Below are positions 42,501-54,393 of a stretch of 64,000 nt of DNA, in pieces. Position 1 is the stretch's first letter; each line of letters begins with the position of its first letter. The stretch is from Otis tarda. Its lineage: Eukaryota; Chordata; Aves; Otidiformes; Otididae. Both the position numbers and the translations under genes were made by a program. The notes under the pieces were generated by a model, which saw nothing but the letters and a program-made list of their open reading frames with translations, was not told the DNA's origin and did no database searches. The stretch lies in the NCBI GenBank assembly GCA_026413225.1, contig CM048576.1:380501-444500 (forward strand), in the 5' to 3' direction.

Positions 42501-45500
42501 CTTCGGGGGGAGCGGCGGCATTCAAGGCCTTTTCCGTCGCGGCTGCATCCGAACGCAATTTTGTTGGAGGCGAGCTTGAAAACGCTGTTTCTGCACCAAA
42601 ATCGTGGTCGCTTCCATTGCTTGGGGCGATCTCCACAGGAGCCATTTCTTCTGCTTCCGTGCCAGTTTCTGAAAGAATTGTAAAGGGAGGATTCTGGTTA
42701 CTTCTTCAAGATGACGTCCTGCCCCACGCAGAGGGGACACGAAATCATTTAACAGAGTCATTTCCAAACCAACCCTGCTGCAAAAAGCCAGCTCAAGAGA
42801 TGCCCCTGCCAACCTGAGCCCTGGGGTGTTTTTGGTTTGGGTTTCCCCCCTGCCCCAGCCCCTCCAGTACCAAAGAGAGAAAAACTGAAACACGATATCC
42901 GCAGGCACGGTTTGACTAGCATCTCCGATAAATTAAGTAGCATGTTAAAAGAACAAAAAAAAAACCCCACCATAGCTCCACTTGTGAGACAAATGCAGTA
43001 ATTCTACATTAATCTCGGTTGTACAAGGAACTTTTCATGGCCTGAACTGGCGTGCACACAAGAGGACATTCTCCTGCCTCAGTTTCTGAGGTTTTAGCTG
43101 TAATTTCGATCAGCTTTGAAAGCTGCACGACTCATCTACTTCATTTGAAAATTTGTGCTGAAAATAAACTCAGTTTACCGGCAGATCACGCAATTTAGTA
43201 CCAACGCACTTCTAGAAATCCTGCTCCAGCCTCCTCCATCCTATTTACTTCGCCTGGTACGAAAAAAAAAAAAAAGAGGAAATGCATGTATCTATGTAAT
43301 ATCAGTAGTATGAAAGAGGCCATGAGACAAAAAAAAAAAAGAGAAACAAGAGAAAAAAAAAAAAAAAGCACTATTTGGCCAATGCAGGGCCTGTCAGCAT
43401 TCCAGGCAGGAAAGGGGCGGCAGGTTGGACATCTGAGATTATCCAGGACAAGTAAACGTCAGCGCTTAAAACGAGAACGTTTGGGAACCAGCGCGGCTCC
43501 TCCAGGTTGCACGCTGCAGCGCCGGGACTGCCAGATGTTCTTAGCCCTGTCCGTCCTTTCAGATTTCTGTAGGTTTACGTTACGGGCCAGGGTCTGGAAG
43601 GGGAAGGGAATGAAGGGAACTTGGTTTACAAAACAAACAGATTCCTCGGTAATGTAAAGCCTCGGCAGCGTTAGCCTGGCCGACTCGGATTCCTCCAAAC
43701 CTCCACTAAAATACCAGCAGCAAGTGTGGCTGCTATTTTTGGCCACTTTTTAAAAAGCTGGGAAGGAAAGTTCTCTTCTCAAATTGAAGACACACTCTCA
43801 GCAAGCATTCCTTGTTTGTTTCCTCCTATTTATTCAGCAATGCCACAAAACTCGGAGACGGGAAGAAGGGAACGAGGCAGGGAGGACGTCCCCCAAGCCA
43901 GATGGAGTTTGCTTAAAACGTCAGACGCCCCCAGAACAATCCCCAAGTGAAAGGGTTCTCTACGACCGTCAGCGAAGCAGCGGGAAAGGGACGCACCGCC
44001 GCGCGTTAAGATTGGAAACAAACGCCGCGCGCGCTGGAGGAGGCAGAAGGCCCCGCGGCGCTGCGGCGGACCCGGAGGATTGGTGGGTGGGCACGGTACG
44101 GTTTCACGCCCGCTAGCATGGGGGAAACGGACTCTTGCGCGCGGAGGACGAGTTGTGGTTTAGGCTGGTGACAGGAGACCTGCAGTCATCGCTGTGTTTA
44201 CTGCTGCGTAAGGGGAGTCGTCAACAGCTGGCAAGCCGTTTGTCTTTTTTGCTTCGGAAAACAACCCCCAGGGTAACAATTTCCATTAAGCAATTCGGAT
44301 CTGAGCTCTTTTTGCTAAGTTTCTAGCATAATTGCTACCCACAGAAACCAGTACATCAGACTTCTCTTTGCTGCTGTGTCATTATGCAACTTTTTTCAGC
44401 TGTTCTTTTTAGTGCCATCCCTTTCCCCTTCGCCACTGAGACTTACTCTTCTTCCTCGGCTTCCCGCTCCACTGCGAAACGTGAGCAGCACCGAGTTCTG
44501 GCAGACCAAAGGCTGTACATGCCCAAAATCCCACCAGAGAACGACCCAAATCTGGGCATTAAAAGACTGTATTCATACCTTTCACTCGTGTTCTCCAAAA
44601 TACTCCGTATTTTACAGCTTGCTGTTGTGTCTCCCCTTCGACTGTCTCACTTTGAAGGCAAAACAGCCCTCACGTCTTTGGCTTCTCCTGCAGAAACTAT
44701 TCCAGGCCCCTCTGAACCCACCCGCCATGTTTCACAGCGCCTTTTCTAGTTCTTCTACGCCCTTCCTGAAACAAGGGCACAAACACGCAAGCAGATTTCA
44801 ACCCGCCGGCAGGCCTTGCGTTTGCAAGGTGGCAGAGCAACCTTTGTATTTTGTCTCCGCTGCGCAAACAGATCGCATTCCCAGGCATTGCTCCCTGGTC
44901 CTTAAACAACCAGAGGATCCTCCCTCCTCACGACCTCTCCAAGTACCTTAGCACAGGCTGGGAAAGCACCCGGAAAATCTGAGCGCAGCAGATCAGGGAA
45001 GTCCCCCACGCCTGGCAAGTCTTTCAAATCACCCAAAGACTTCTCAGAGGTGCCTGGCTTCTATAAAAAACAGCTTCGGCCTGCTCTCTGCTGTATCACC
45101 TACCTACCGACCACAAATGCTACTCCTCCTTGTGTTTTATATTAACCTGCCTGCTCCTCAGGCTTCCTGGGGCGTAGTTTTCTCCTTTATTTCCAACAGA
45201 CAAAGTTATTTTGGAGAATTAATCCAGTGTTTGGTAGGGAAGCTACTGCCATGTGTGCAAACACCACGGCTGTCTAAAAAAGACTTAAAATAAGCGCCAT
45301 GGGTACAGGATCCTAGGGCTATCGTTTTACATTTTGGTGGTTTCTCACTATGACGGTGGCTTAAGTTGCCCTGCCCGCTTTTAAGACCATGCAATGAATC
45401 ACCTCGTGGAATAGATCCAGCAGAAAAGGGGAAAAAAAAAACCAAAAAAAAAAACCAAGAGAAAGAGAGAGAGATACATGTTTTCAGCCAAACAAGCTCT

Positions 45501-48500
45501 CTTATTGTGTCCTTGCAGTAGGCAAGTGACAGGAACGAGCTGCTGAGGCTGAGAGCTGCTTAAGGTGATCCTCCTGCCAAAGAAATGCACTGGAATCACA
45601 GCTTAGGTTATTCAGGTGCTTCGGAAGCGTTACCTGGCATGAATTCTCCATTAGAACACCTAAATGTCTGAGCACGTCTTTTGGCATGGTTGGGAACTGT
45701 TCTAAAACCCTAACAGCTCCCAGAAACTACTTGAAGACTTTTATATCAAAACCAAATGCCTTAACCACCCCCTGCACCATCATCGGCAGCTAGTACAACG
45801 TATTAGAAGCCGATAAAAGTTCATAAACAAAACATGAGAGCTGAACTTACTGCCATAAAATTCCGAGGCAAAGCAGCGGGATTTTTCTGTCTGACACAGA
45901 CTGAATTCTGGGATGATCTTTAGTTTTGTGTTTCCACTCAGCAAGGTCCAACAGTAATTTATTTGTAAAACTACACAATGGGATTCCTTTCTTGAGGTTT
46001 TTTCTTTCTTTCTTCCTCTAAGCGAACCTTTAAGCATCTTTTCATTTTTTTTAATGTAAATTTTAAGCTCTAACCAGTGGTAACGAAGAACCTTAAATAT
46101 GGGGCCACATATTGAATTCCACCGACCTTAAATCCCACCGACGTTCCACTAAATTTACTAAGGCAAGACGCTGAAAGACCTGAGAAACTTAAATGTAACT
46201 AAAATCTGTGTCTTGGTTCTCGTGAAGGGAACTTGGGGGAGCCTAAACCTGTTATTAACATCACACAATATCCCAATGTGAAGAACGGAAATGTCTCTTT
46301 CCTATCTTGCCTGTAGTATTAGAACTGTCTTTACCTAGTAGCAACCTCAAGAAATTAAAAAACCTCACCCCTGGGTAGTTTTTAATCATATACACGCAGC
46401 CATTTCTCCTCTGCCTCAGGTGGAAGGGAGGAACTGCTCCACAAAGACAGCCGAGACTCCTCTGCTTTGTTTCCCCAGGATGCCCGCGCTACCTACCAGC
46501 CGTTAATCTCTTACTTTGAGGTACTTCTCACCCAAGTCAGGGAGCCAACCGTGCAATTCTGCCCTGCAAGCTTACCGACTGCAAGGAAGGCTTTTGACAC
46601 CACGGAGCCGTGCTCGTTGACGGCTTCACACGTGTACTCCCCGGCACGCCCAGGAGTCACGTTCCTGATGTGCAAGGTGCTTGAGCCCGCTTGAGACACG
46701 GAGAAGTAGGTGGGTTCCGCAGCGGCGCCGCCCGGTATTGCTGGAGGAGGTTTCTGTGGTTTTGAATGAAGGACCTGGGAAGGGTGGCTGGTAATAAGTC
46801 CTCTGCTGTCGTACCATCGGATCACGGGAATGGGTAGGCCGGTGGCATTGCAAGATAGCGTAACGTCCCCACCGTCTATCACAGCAATGCTTGCTGGTGG
46901 AGAGACTATAACTGGCCTAGAGCCTTTGCCTAGGGGAGGAAGAAAGACAAAATCAAAAACAAAAACGACACAAGCAAAGAATGAATTTGGCTAAGGAACA
47001 CGACTCTCAATGCCAAAGTGAGTCAAAACAATTAAGAAAGTCACGCATGCTTTAACCATTTTAACAGTTAGGTCTTTTCTAGAAGCCTCTTCAGACCGAA
47101 GAGATCAGCTGAGACTTGTGCTGATAGAAAATGACACTTGAACCACACTTCAAATCTTCTAAATAACAAAGACTGGACTGTCAGCAAGTAACGCAGCACA
47201 GGCACGACTGGCTTAGTCCACCCCAAGACAAGCAGGTCACAAATTATCTGCTCAACCTGCCTCTGCAGAGTCCACATCAATCTTAGCGGGGACGGGAAGG
47301 TCAAAAGCTTCAACTCCGCGTGACAGGGGGAGGGTAGGAACAGCAAAGGTGCTGCCCATGTCCTTGTGCTAGCAGAAATCAAGTTCTCTAGGTATCAGAA
47401 AGGTGTCTTAGACTGACAAGCGATCAAAAAGACCTGCTAATCTGATAGAGGGGAAGTGTGCGTCAACGCCAAATCTGACGATCGCTCTGTAAACTTGGGG
47501 ATACGGAACAGGCATAATTACTCGTTGGCCAATAATTACAGAATTGGCCAACTGTGCTGAATACCAGTTCATCCAGCACAACGGGACCCCGACTCCATTT
47601 AAGAATAAATCCTGTCAAATTCAATCATAAGCTGATTTAATTGTCGCTGGTAATCTAGGTTTTAAGTATTGAGCAACCATGCTACTCTAGGAACACCAAC
47701 ACCTCTTAAAATTCAACTGAAAGCATCTCCTTTGTAAGATCTGCTATGAGCAGTGGTCAGAAACAAATCAATACAAAATGTAGAGGGAAAACAAACAAAC
47801 AAACAGAATAAAGCTTCAAGTACAAATGCTCCATTCCAGCTCTGGCGTGCTGCAAGTGCTCCTACCCGGCTGGACGCGAAGTCTCCCCGTGGACTGCACA
47901 AATCCAACCCCGTTGTTTGCTACGCACTGGTACAAGCCGGAGTCCTCCTGGGTGACGCCGCGGATCCGCAGACGGTTTCCCGTCAGCAGATGTCGTGGAG
48001 AGGGACGGAGGGGAACGGCGTTGCGGAGCCAGGTGAGGGTCGGAGCGGGGGTTCCACGGACATCGCACCAGAAATGCACAGTCGCTCCAGCGGCCACAGT
48101 TTCATCTTGCAGTCCCTTGGAGATTGACGGAGGTTCTATACAGGGAAATAATTTTACATAAACTACTGTATGTTGACCTTAGGCCAAGTCCTGAAAAAAA
48201 TACCACGAAATGTTACGCTCACTTATCGCGTACAAAGGCTAAGCAAGCACCCCACACTTCTAGTTCTACTCAGCCTAAAATGTTTTTTTTCCCGCACGCT
48301 TGCTTATTTTAATGGTCTCTCCCTTCTACTCCAGTCACACCTTTGCCTTAATACTGTAAATAAAACACCTGTAACTTCAAAATAACTCTTTAGTGCCGTC
48401 CCCATAACAAAAGGTGCGTTGTGTGTCAACAGCCTGTTTTCTGAGGTACATTTCAAAAACCAAACAAAACCAGCCATGGAGGCAAAAACCTCAAACAGCA

Positions 48501-51500
48501 GCAAGATCTGCTACAAAGGAAAGGGGAGATTAGGAACAACTCGCAGCCACAAAAAAAAGAGGCCAAATATACTTCTTTTGCTTTTGTTTTTGTTCTCATC
48601 CAAACATACCACCTCTCTTCGCCAGCTTTTTGCTTAAAAGCAACCTCAAAAGAGAACCAGCTGATTTCTGGCACGTTATTGACCCTGTATCCCATATACG
48701 CTTGGCACTCTGCAGAAAAATAAATAGATCAGTTCTTCCCTCAGAGTTTGTTACCCTTTACTGTTTAATTATTTCAGGCTGCGAAGGACTTGAAGAGGTA
48801 AATAGTTACGGATTTTAACTTGGGAGAGCTGATGAGGTTCGGTCATTACGAACATTTCTTTATTTTAACACACTTATCCTGAGCAAGAATGTTAGGCTAT
48901 TTGTAATCAGACGCCAAAACCAGCAAGCATACAAAGAAAACGTTCATTGCCGGGGGATGAAAATTTCTTTCTTTCTTACCAAGTACAGTAAGTGAATAGT
49001 TAACGTATTTCACTACTCCAAACTCATTTCCCACCACGCAGGAGTAGTTTCCAGAGTCCGATGCCTCCAGCCTGTCCGTCACCAGATGGGAGTGCAGCGG
49101 TTTCCACCTGCCTTTCCTCAGCGCGTCCCGGCCGTCTTTAACCCAGCGGACGGAGGCTGGCGGCAACCCGCTGACCACACATTCCAGCGTCAGAGGGCTG
49201 TGCCGGGGCACCGCCAGGCTCTGGGGTGCCAGGGGGTGAAGGACGTGGAAGCCACTTGAGGAAGAGCCTGCAGGAAAGGAGACGAGGCTTACCACTCCCC
49301 AGTTTATTGAACCGCACTCTCCCACCCCTGCCTTCAGTCCTGAGGTTTGCCGTGTCTTTCAAGCCCGGCTGCTTGTAACTGCGACAAAGCAGGATGCTGT
49401 GACGCTCTCTTCCGAAAATCCTGCTCCGAAATCGGTTGGGTGGCTGGAGTATTAGCAGCGTTCCCTTTCCAGTGGATATTTTAAAATATCCGGTATGTAA
49501 AATCAGACCAGTGGATATTTAGGCTGCTGTGCCCAGGCTAAAAAAAAGTCTTAGGGATACTGTTCATTCGATTTGAGATGTATTACTTCTGGAAAGCCAA
49601 ACCGAATACTCACGTGTGACTATGAGCTTACGTCCAGTGAGTTCTGTTCTGAGATCGTGAGTAACCGGGTTGTACGCTGCACATTTATAGGAGCCTTTGT
49701 CTTCTAAAGACACATTCAAAATCTGCAGGTTTCCAGATGGAAGAATTAGGTAGTTGTCTAAACAAGTGAGGAAGGAAAACAAGATATTTAACTTAGTTTC
49801 AAAAAAGGCTTCCTTTTTAATTCTTTTTTCTGCGATAACTTCTCAGATACATCAAACTATTCTAAATGTAGGATCACAAAGAAACCATGCTGCCATGCAA
49901 AGGACAGGGATTTACGAAAGCAGGTTTAGATAAAGTGATTTGCACAGGAAGTTCTCCCAGTTTCTGGAGGTTTTTGGTTTTTTGCTTTGTTTTTTTTTTT
50001 AACTTTTACCTTCTAAGAAAAAATCCACGCAAGCTTTAGTTGAAAACGTATATTGCTGACCAGTGGCACAAAACGTCTCACCTGTGGATTGTTCCAGCCA
50101 TTTTCCCCGCACTTGAAAGCGAACCTGTGCTTTAGGGTTACTTTCTGGCACTCTGCATCCAATGAAAGCCGTACCTCCTTCCTCTGCTGCAACGGCGGCT
50201 TTCTCCGACGTATCAAAACTAGCTAGACCTGGAAGAGAATCAGTAAAAGGTTAAGAGCAGCCGCGACTTGGGAAAGGGGAAGGGCAGTAAGCTCAGTATT
50301 TATGTTTAAGACGTAGCTGGTTTCAAGCTGATTATCTTCCCTCGATATCCACATCAAGAGGCATTATCTTTTCTGTAGTCCGTAAGAGCATAAACCCTCC
50401 TGTGTACATACGTTTCCGTACTACAGAAAGGGTCAGCTTTTCCGTGGGAATAGCGAGGAAAGAAAAAAAAAATAGTTCCTACGTTCCCTCAGCTGCTCCA
50501 GGAAAAGCAAGCAGAGATATGTGAAAGCAAGCAGTGGCTCTGCAGGCACGACAGAAGACAATTCACAGGAACAGCAGGAAGCCTGTCCCTAAGAAACATC
50601 AAATTGTCTTTCTGTAATTGCAATTAACACAACATCGAGGACAGCAGCGCCTCCCGCTCACTGGCACGAGCACTGCGGCAAGCAGAAAGCCTCAACGGCT
50701 AACAGCACCTTCTAATTTCCTACTAAAATCTCAAAAGGAGGAGAAAAGCCTGAAAGCTGCTCTTCTACTCCCTTCACGTTCAAAGCATCTTCTAGGTTGT
50801 GAAGTTTTTCTAGGTTAGCCACCCCTATAGCTCTCTCGAGAGGGTCTTGCTATGGGTCAGTACTTTACCAAAACACTCACTTCTCTCACTTTTACGAAAT
50901 TTTCCTCCCAGAGGGATTCTGGACATGCTCCATAGATGAGGTACCCTTACAGAGAAATCACTCAAATCCTGCTTGACAAAGCCCTGATTCAGACAGCACC
51001 GTGATCCCAAGCGGACAAATCACGCTCACGGAGGAATATTATATTCCCATTCTCAGCGCCACATCCTTTCCATGGAAAACGTTGCCCTTCCCCTTCTAAA
51101 GTCCTTTGAGATCAAGTAATTTACAGATCAAGCACTAAGGCGAAGACTGATTAGAAGGACCAGTGCCACTGAGAGAAGGGAAATTGTACCTAGAAGGACA
51201 GGAGACTGTCCACACCTGGAGAACATCTAGACAGTTTTGACCAAATGAAATAAAGTAAGTGAAAAGGAAAAATCGCAGCTCCCTCTTATTTCCCAGGCAA
51301 CAACTCCCACTCCTCCCTCCTCAACTCTCCAGCACGCTTCTGCAATGGCATCGCAGCTCAGTTGCTCCTTCAAGATCTTTTCTGAAGAGAAGCTTTTGGG
51401 AACCTTGTACTTTCAGGTCAATTCATCAAAGTGAATGTTATTTCACTGAATAATATTTATATTTGCTGGAAAGGACTCTTGAGGTCCTTCAGCTCAAAAT

Positions 51501-54332
51501 CATCAACACTAAATCAGTCAGCTGTGGTTTTGTCTAGTTGAGTTTTTCAAAGCCTCCAAGGATGGAGGTCCACAAGCTATCTGGGGAATCTGTTCCAGGG
51601 CTGCATTACCTGACACGCCTCAGATGACATAGGAAAAAAAAAAAAAATCAGTGAAAAGTGTGTAATTGATCACATACTGACAACTGGACAAGGTTAAAAA
51701 AACCAAACAATAAAAAAACCACCCACACCTTGAAAGCAGGTGTTTTCCCAAAGTGAAAGACAAACATACCATACAAACCAGTTGAGGTCTATATAATTTG
51801 CAAGGGGCAAGGAATATAAAGAAAAATTAACTTACTGCCCATCGATACCGTCGCAGGCCTGCTCACGACGGCGCCCACGCTGCTGTTAGCAATGCACTGA
51901 TAGCGACCAGAGGTTGACAGGCTGAGGGAGACGATTGTCAAAGATCCCGACTGGATTTCCACTTCTCCCGCCTTGCTGTCCAGAGGCTCCCCATTAAACA
52001 GCCAAGAGAGGCGAGCCGTGGAGGGCTCGGCAGCGCAGCGGAGCTGTACGGGCCCACCAGACTTCTGGACAGTGGATAAAGGCTCAGAAATAAAATGGGG
52101 AGTTAAATCTAAAAGGAAAAAAATATATATATTCAGTTAGTTAACGGCGTTTAGCATGAGCACATGCGATACGGTTAACGCAGTGACTTGTGCAAAAGAC
52201 TGATCACAATCTGACTCATTGTCGCGGTCTCTCCCAAGGCTCCTGCCGCTGCTCGCAGCGCTGGCAAACTCCTCGCCCAGAAAGTGAAATATCGCTAAAA
52301 GACAAATAAAGGGCCTCCAAACTCCAAGCTGCTAGCGACGCTCAAGCAGGCGCCTTTTCCTCCACAAGAGGAACTCATGGCAGATTCCCACTATCTCTAA
52401 CACCAGGGAAAACGTCGAGACAAGATCCAAACCCTACTGAGAGGGTAACAGCGATTAAACAAAGGCAGGTTCGGCGTACGGGAAGGGTGAGGTACATCCC
52501 CAAGTGTGCACCAGGCAACAGCATCGCGGCAGCTGGGGCCAGTAAAAACAGCAATCCCACTGGATTTAGGTGGAGTGAAAGAGCAGCCATCACCTGAAGA
52601 GACAGAGCACGGGAACAGGCAGCCGTAGCTGATCCGTCCCATACGAAGCGGGCCCGGACGTGACTTGTAAAATTTCAGAAATGGTAGCAGCCTGCCAGGT
52701 ATTTGTGCAGAACCGCCTCCGAGTCTGCAGAACTAATTAAAAATAGCAGGATGAAAAAAAAAAAGCTGGCTGAACAGCAAAGGCTCTTGTTAATTCCAAA
52801 TACATGGACTTCATCAGGACGAGAATGATGAATTGGGCATCCATTATCTTTACCGAGGAAAGATGAACAGACACAGGAAAAGCTGCTAATAAATAAAAGG
52901 CTCAGTCCCACAAAACTTGGTTATGAGAATCCACTTATTTGCCAGAAGAAAATTCCTGCTTGTTGGAGGAAATTTTTTCCTATCCCGGCCAATGAAACAC
53001 TGGGAATTATTTCCATTTGTTTTCTATGGAATTCTCCACTAAAGGTTTTCTACAAAGGGAGCAAGCAAAAGGCAATTAACACCACTAACTCCTATTTGCT
53101 TAGAAATATGGGAGAAAAAAAAAAAAAAGACACAGTGGCAGGGGAAAACAATTCTTAGTTTGTAAATGAGCTAAAGAATTCCAGATAGTACGGGTCAAGA
53201 CGATATCAAATGACATCCAAGTAAGAGACAGTTTTCTTGTAGGTGGGGCCCTCAGCTCATGCTTTTCTTCTAAAGTCAGTCCATCCAAGCTCTGTTTATG
53301 AGTTTCAGATGAGAAACCACGCATTTTTAACAGAACCATAAACTATCTGCATAAACATAAAATAAAACTGGAAATTAAAGTGTGGCTTCACTTAACAAAA
53401 AAGATGAAATCCATAAAAACGGTATCCAAGCACTTCATGGGACTCCAGATGTCCATTTTTAGCTTTTAATTAGAAAACTGCTTTTCCTCCATTAGTTCAG
53501 TGTGAATTTCCAGGGGTAAGAGAAAAGCAGTGACCTTTTTAGTTTGCTAGCCACCAATCGCTAGGAAATTGCACTGCGCCTTCCATCTGCGCCCCTGCCC
53601 TTGCTTACCACACCAACACTCGGTGCTCCGTGTAAAAGTCAAAATTGGTAGCAGTGACCCTGCAGCTGGAATTTATCTCCTACGACTGCTTGAAAAATAA
53701 AATTTATCCCATTTGCTTATAACGATTGGCTATGAAGTGCTAAAAGTAGTAAAAGCTTCTTTTTTGTGTGGTTACGTTAAGACAAGCTGACTACACAGAG
53801 CAGATGTGTCAATTAAAACCATCCCGCTTCTTTTTTTAACGCAAGAGCTGTTCCAACGGCAGCCATGCATCAGCGTTCGCCTTTCAAAGATCCGATTCCC
53901 CTTTCCCCCTGCAAATTTCAAACCCCTCCCAGCCCCATGGGAACACAGGATGCACTGTACGCAGCAAAATCTGCGTCCAGCTAAGTCCACGGAGATCCCA
54001 AAGAACAAACCCACGTTAACTGAGAGTCTTCCACATTCAAGCACTTGTTTTGAGCCAAGTTTTCGAAAGCAAAGTCATATATTTAGTTTAAGACTGCGTT
54101 TGAAGGCTCCATGCTTCCTTAAAAGCAGATTATTGATAACATGCATTGAAGTCGGCCACGTCGAGATGCGCTCCAAATCATTGCTCGTTCAAAAGTAAGG
54201 GCTCAACCTCCAGCATCTCTGAGCGAGCCACCTCGGCTCGGGCGAGAAGGCCTTACCTGAACTCGTGGCAGCGATGAGACCCGCGGCAGTGACGAAGAGC
54301 AGTGCCTGTAAGCGCCCGGGATCTGGATGCAT
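21565..54332 (-). CDS. CDON: CDON, Hedgehog co-receptor and cadherin-linked Ig/FN3 protein
   Basis: Nineteen coding exons on the minus strand: 54332-54257, 52108-51836, 50228-50082, 49757-49614, 49267-48980, 48135-47866, 46929-46576, 42668-42385, 40843-40669, 39788-39660, 38036-37830, 37095-36914, 35592-35487, 32183-32061, 30557-30330, 29307-29033, 26686-26607, 22599-22340 and 21731-21565. They join in frame to 1255 aa (human 1287 or 1264). Order: signal peptide 1-25; Ig1 26-116; Ig2 117-213; Ig3 214-309; Ig4 310-399; Ig5 400-517; linker; three FN3 domains about 572-670, 714-810 and 820-919; membrane helix about 961-985; tail of about 270 residues. The third FN3, which binds Hedgehog ligands in mammals, is highly conserved ([17 protein letters not shown]). 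The tail keeps [19 protein letters not shown] and [12 protein letters not shown] promotes Hedgehog signalling and muscle differentiation. The paralogue BOC is excluded by close match and by position. Confidence 0.96.
22600..26606. other. CDON intron 17
   Basis: About 4 kb of AT-rich sequence with scattered poly-A runs (24045-24060, 25035-25053). I see no exon, RNA gene or recognisable transposon. The open frames are short and resemble nothing known to me. Confidence 0.5.
32184..35486. other. CDON intron 13
   Basis: This is one of the longer CDON introns. It holds the microsatellite above, poly-T runs near 33141-33172, and a GC-richer patch at about 33300-33600 that has no supported reading frame. 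I see no exon or RNA gene in it. Confidence 0.5.
34387..34419. repeat. (AC)n-(CT)n microsatellite
   Basis: A short AC run at 34387-34398 followed by a CT run to 34419, then a poly-A run, all inside CDON intron 13. Confidence 0.9.
37135..37500 (+). mobile_element. Old CR1-like LINE remnant
   Basis: Phrases such as GACTCATTGCCACAG, GATTGGGGAAACTCACTC, AATCCAAGGGCTGTTAA and CTCTGGAAGTCCCTAAACTG resemble the 3' region of ancient CR1 elements in sauropsids, here in the sense direction. It is strongly diverged and lies in CDON intron 11 just beyond exon 12. Limits are rough. Confidence 0.5.
43900..44130. promoter_or_regulatory. CpG cluster inside CDON intron 7
   Basis: A short CpG-dense block (GCCGCGCGTT, CGCCGCGCGCGC, CCCCGCGGCGCTGCGGCGG) stands out from the AT-rich intron around it. 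It lies between the exon for Ig5 and the exon leading into the first FN3 domain. It could be an internal promoter or enhancer. No exon is seen. Confidence 0.3.
51462..51640 (-). mobile_element. CR1 LINE 3' fragment
   Basis: The plus strand reads GGAAAGGACTCTTGAGGTCC, then TAGTTGAGTTTTTCAAAGCC, TCCAAGGATGGAGGTCCAC and CTATCTGGGGAATCTGTTCC. This is the well-known antisense 3' part of amniote CR1 elements, so the element lies on the minus strand. It is 5'-truncated, as usual, and lies in CDON intron 2. Identified from memory of the family; limits are approximate. Confidence 0.75.
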
Positions 54333-54393
54333 AGCGCCAGATTAGAGAAGTTGAAAGGACGAAGCTCCAGACTAAGATGAGGCACCGAAACAG
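54333..54393 (-). other. CDON: CDON 5' UTR part of the start-codon exon
   Basis: A good acceptor (TTTTGTAG) ends at 54394 on the minus strand, 61 bases before the CDON ATG. The start codon exon is therefore not the first exon, and the promoter lies further right, in this window or beyond it. Confidence 0.6.
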
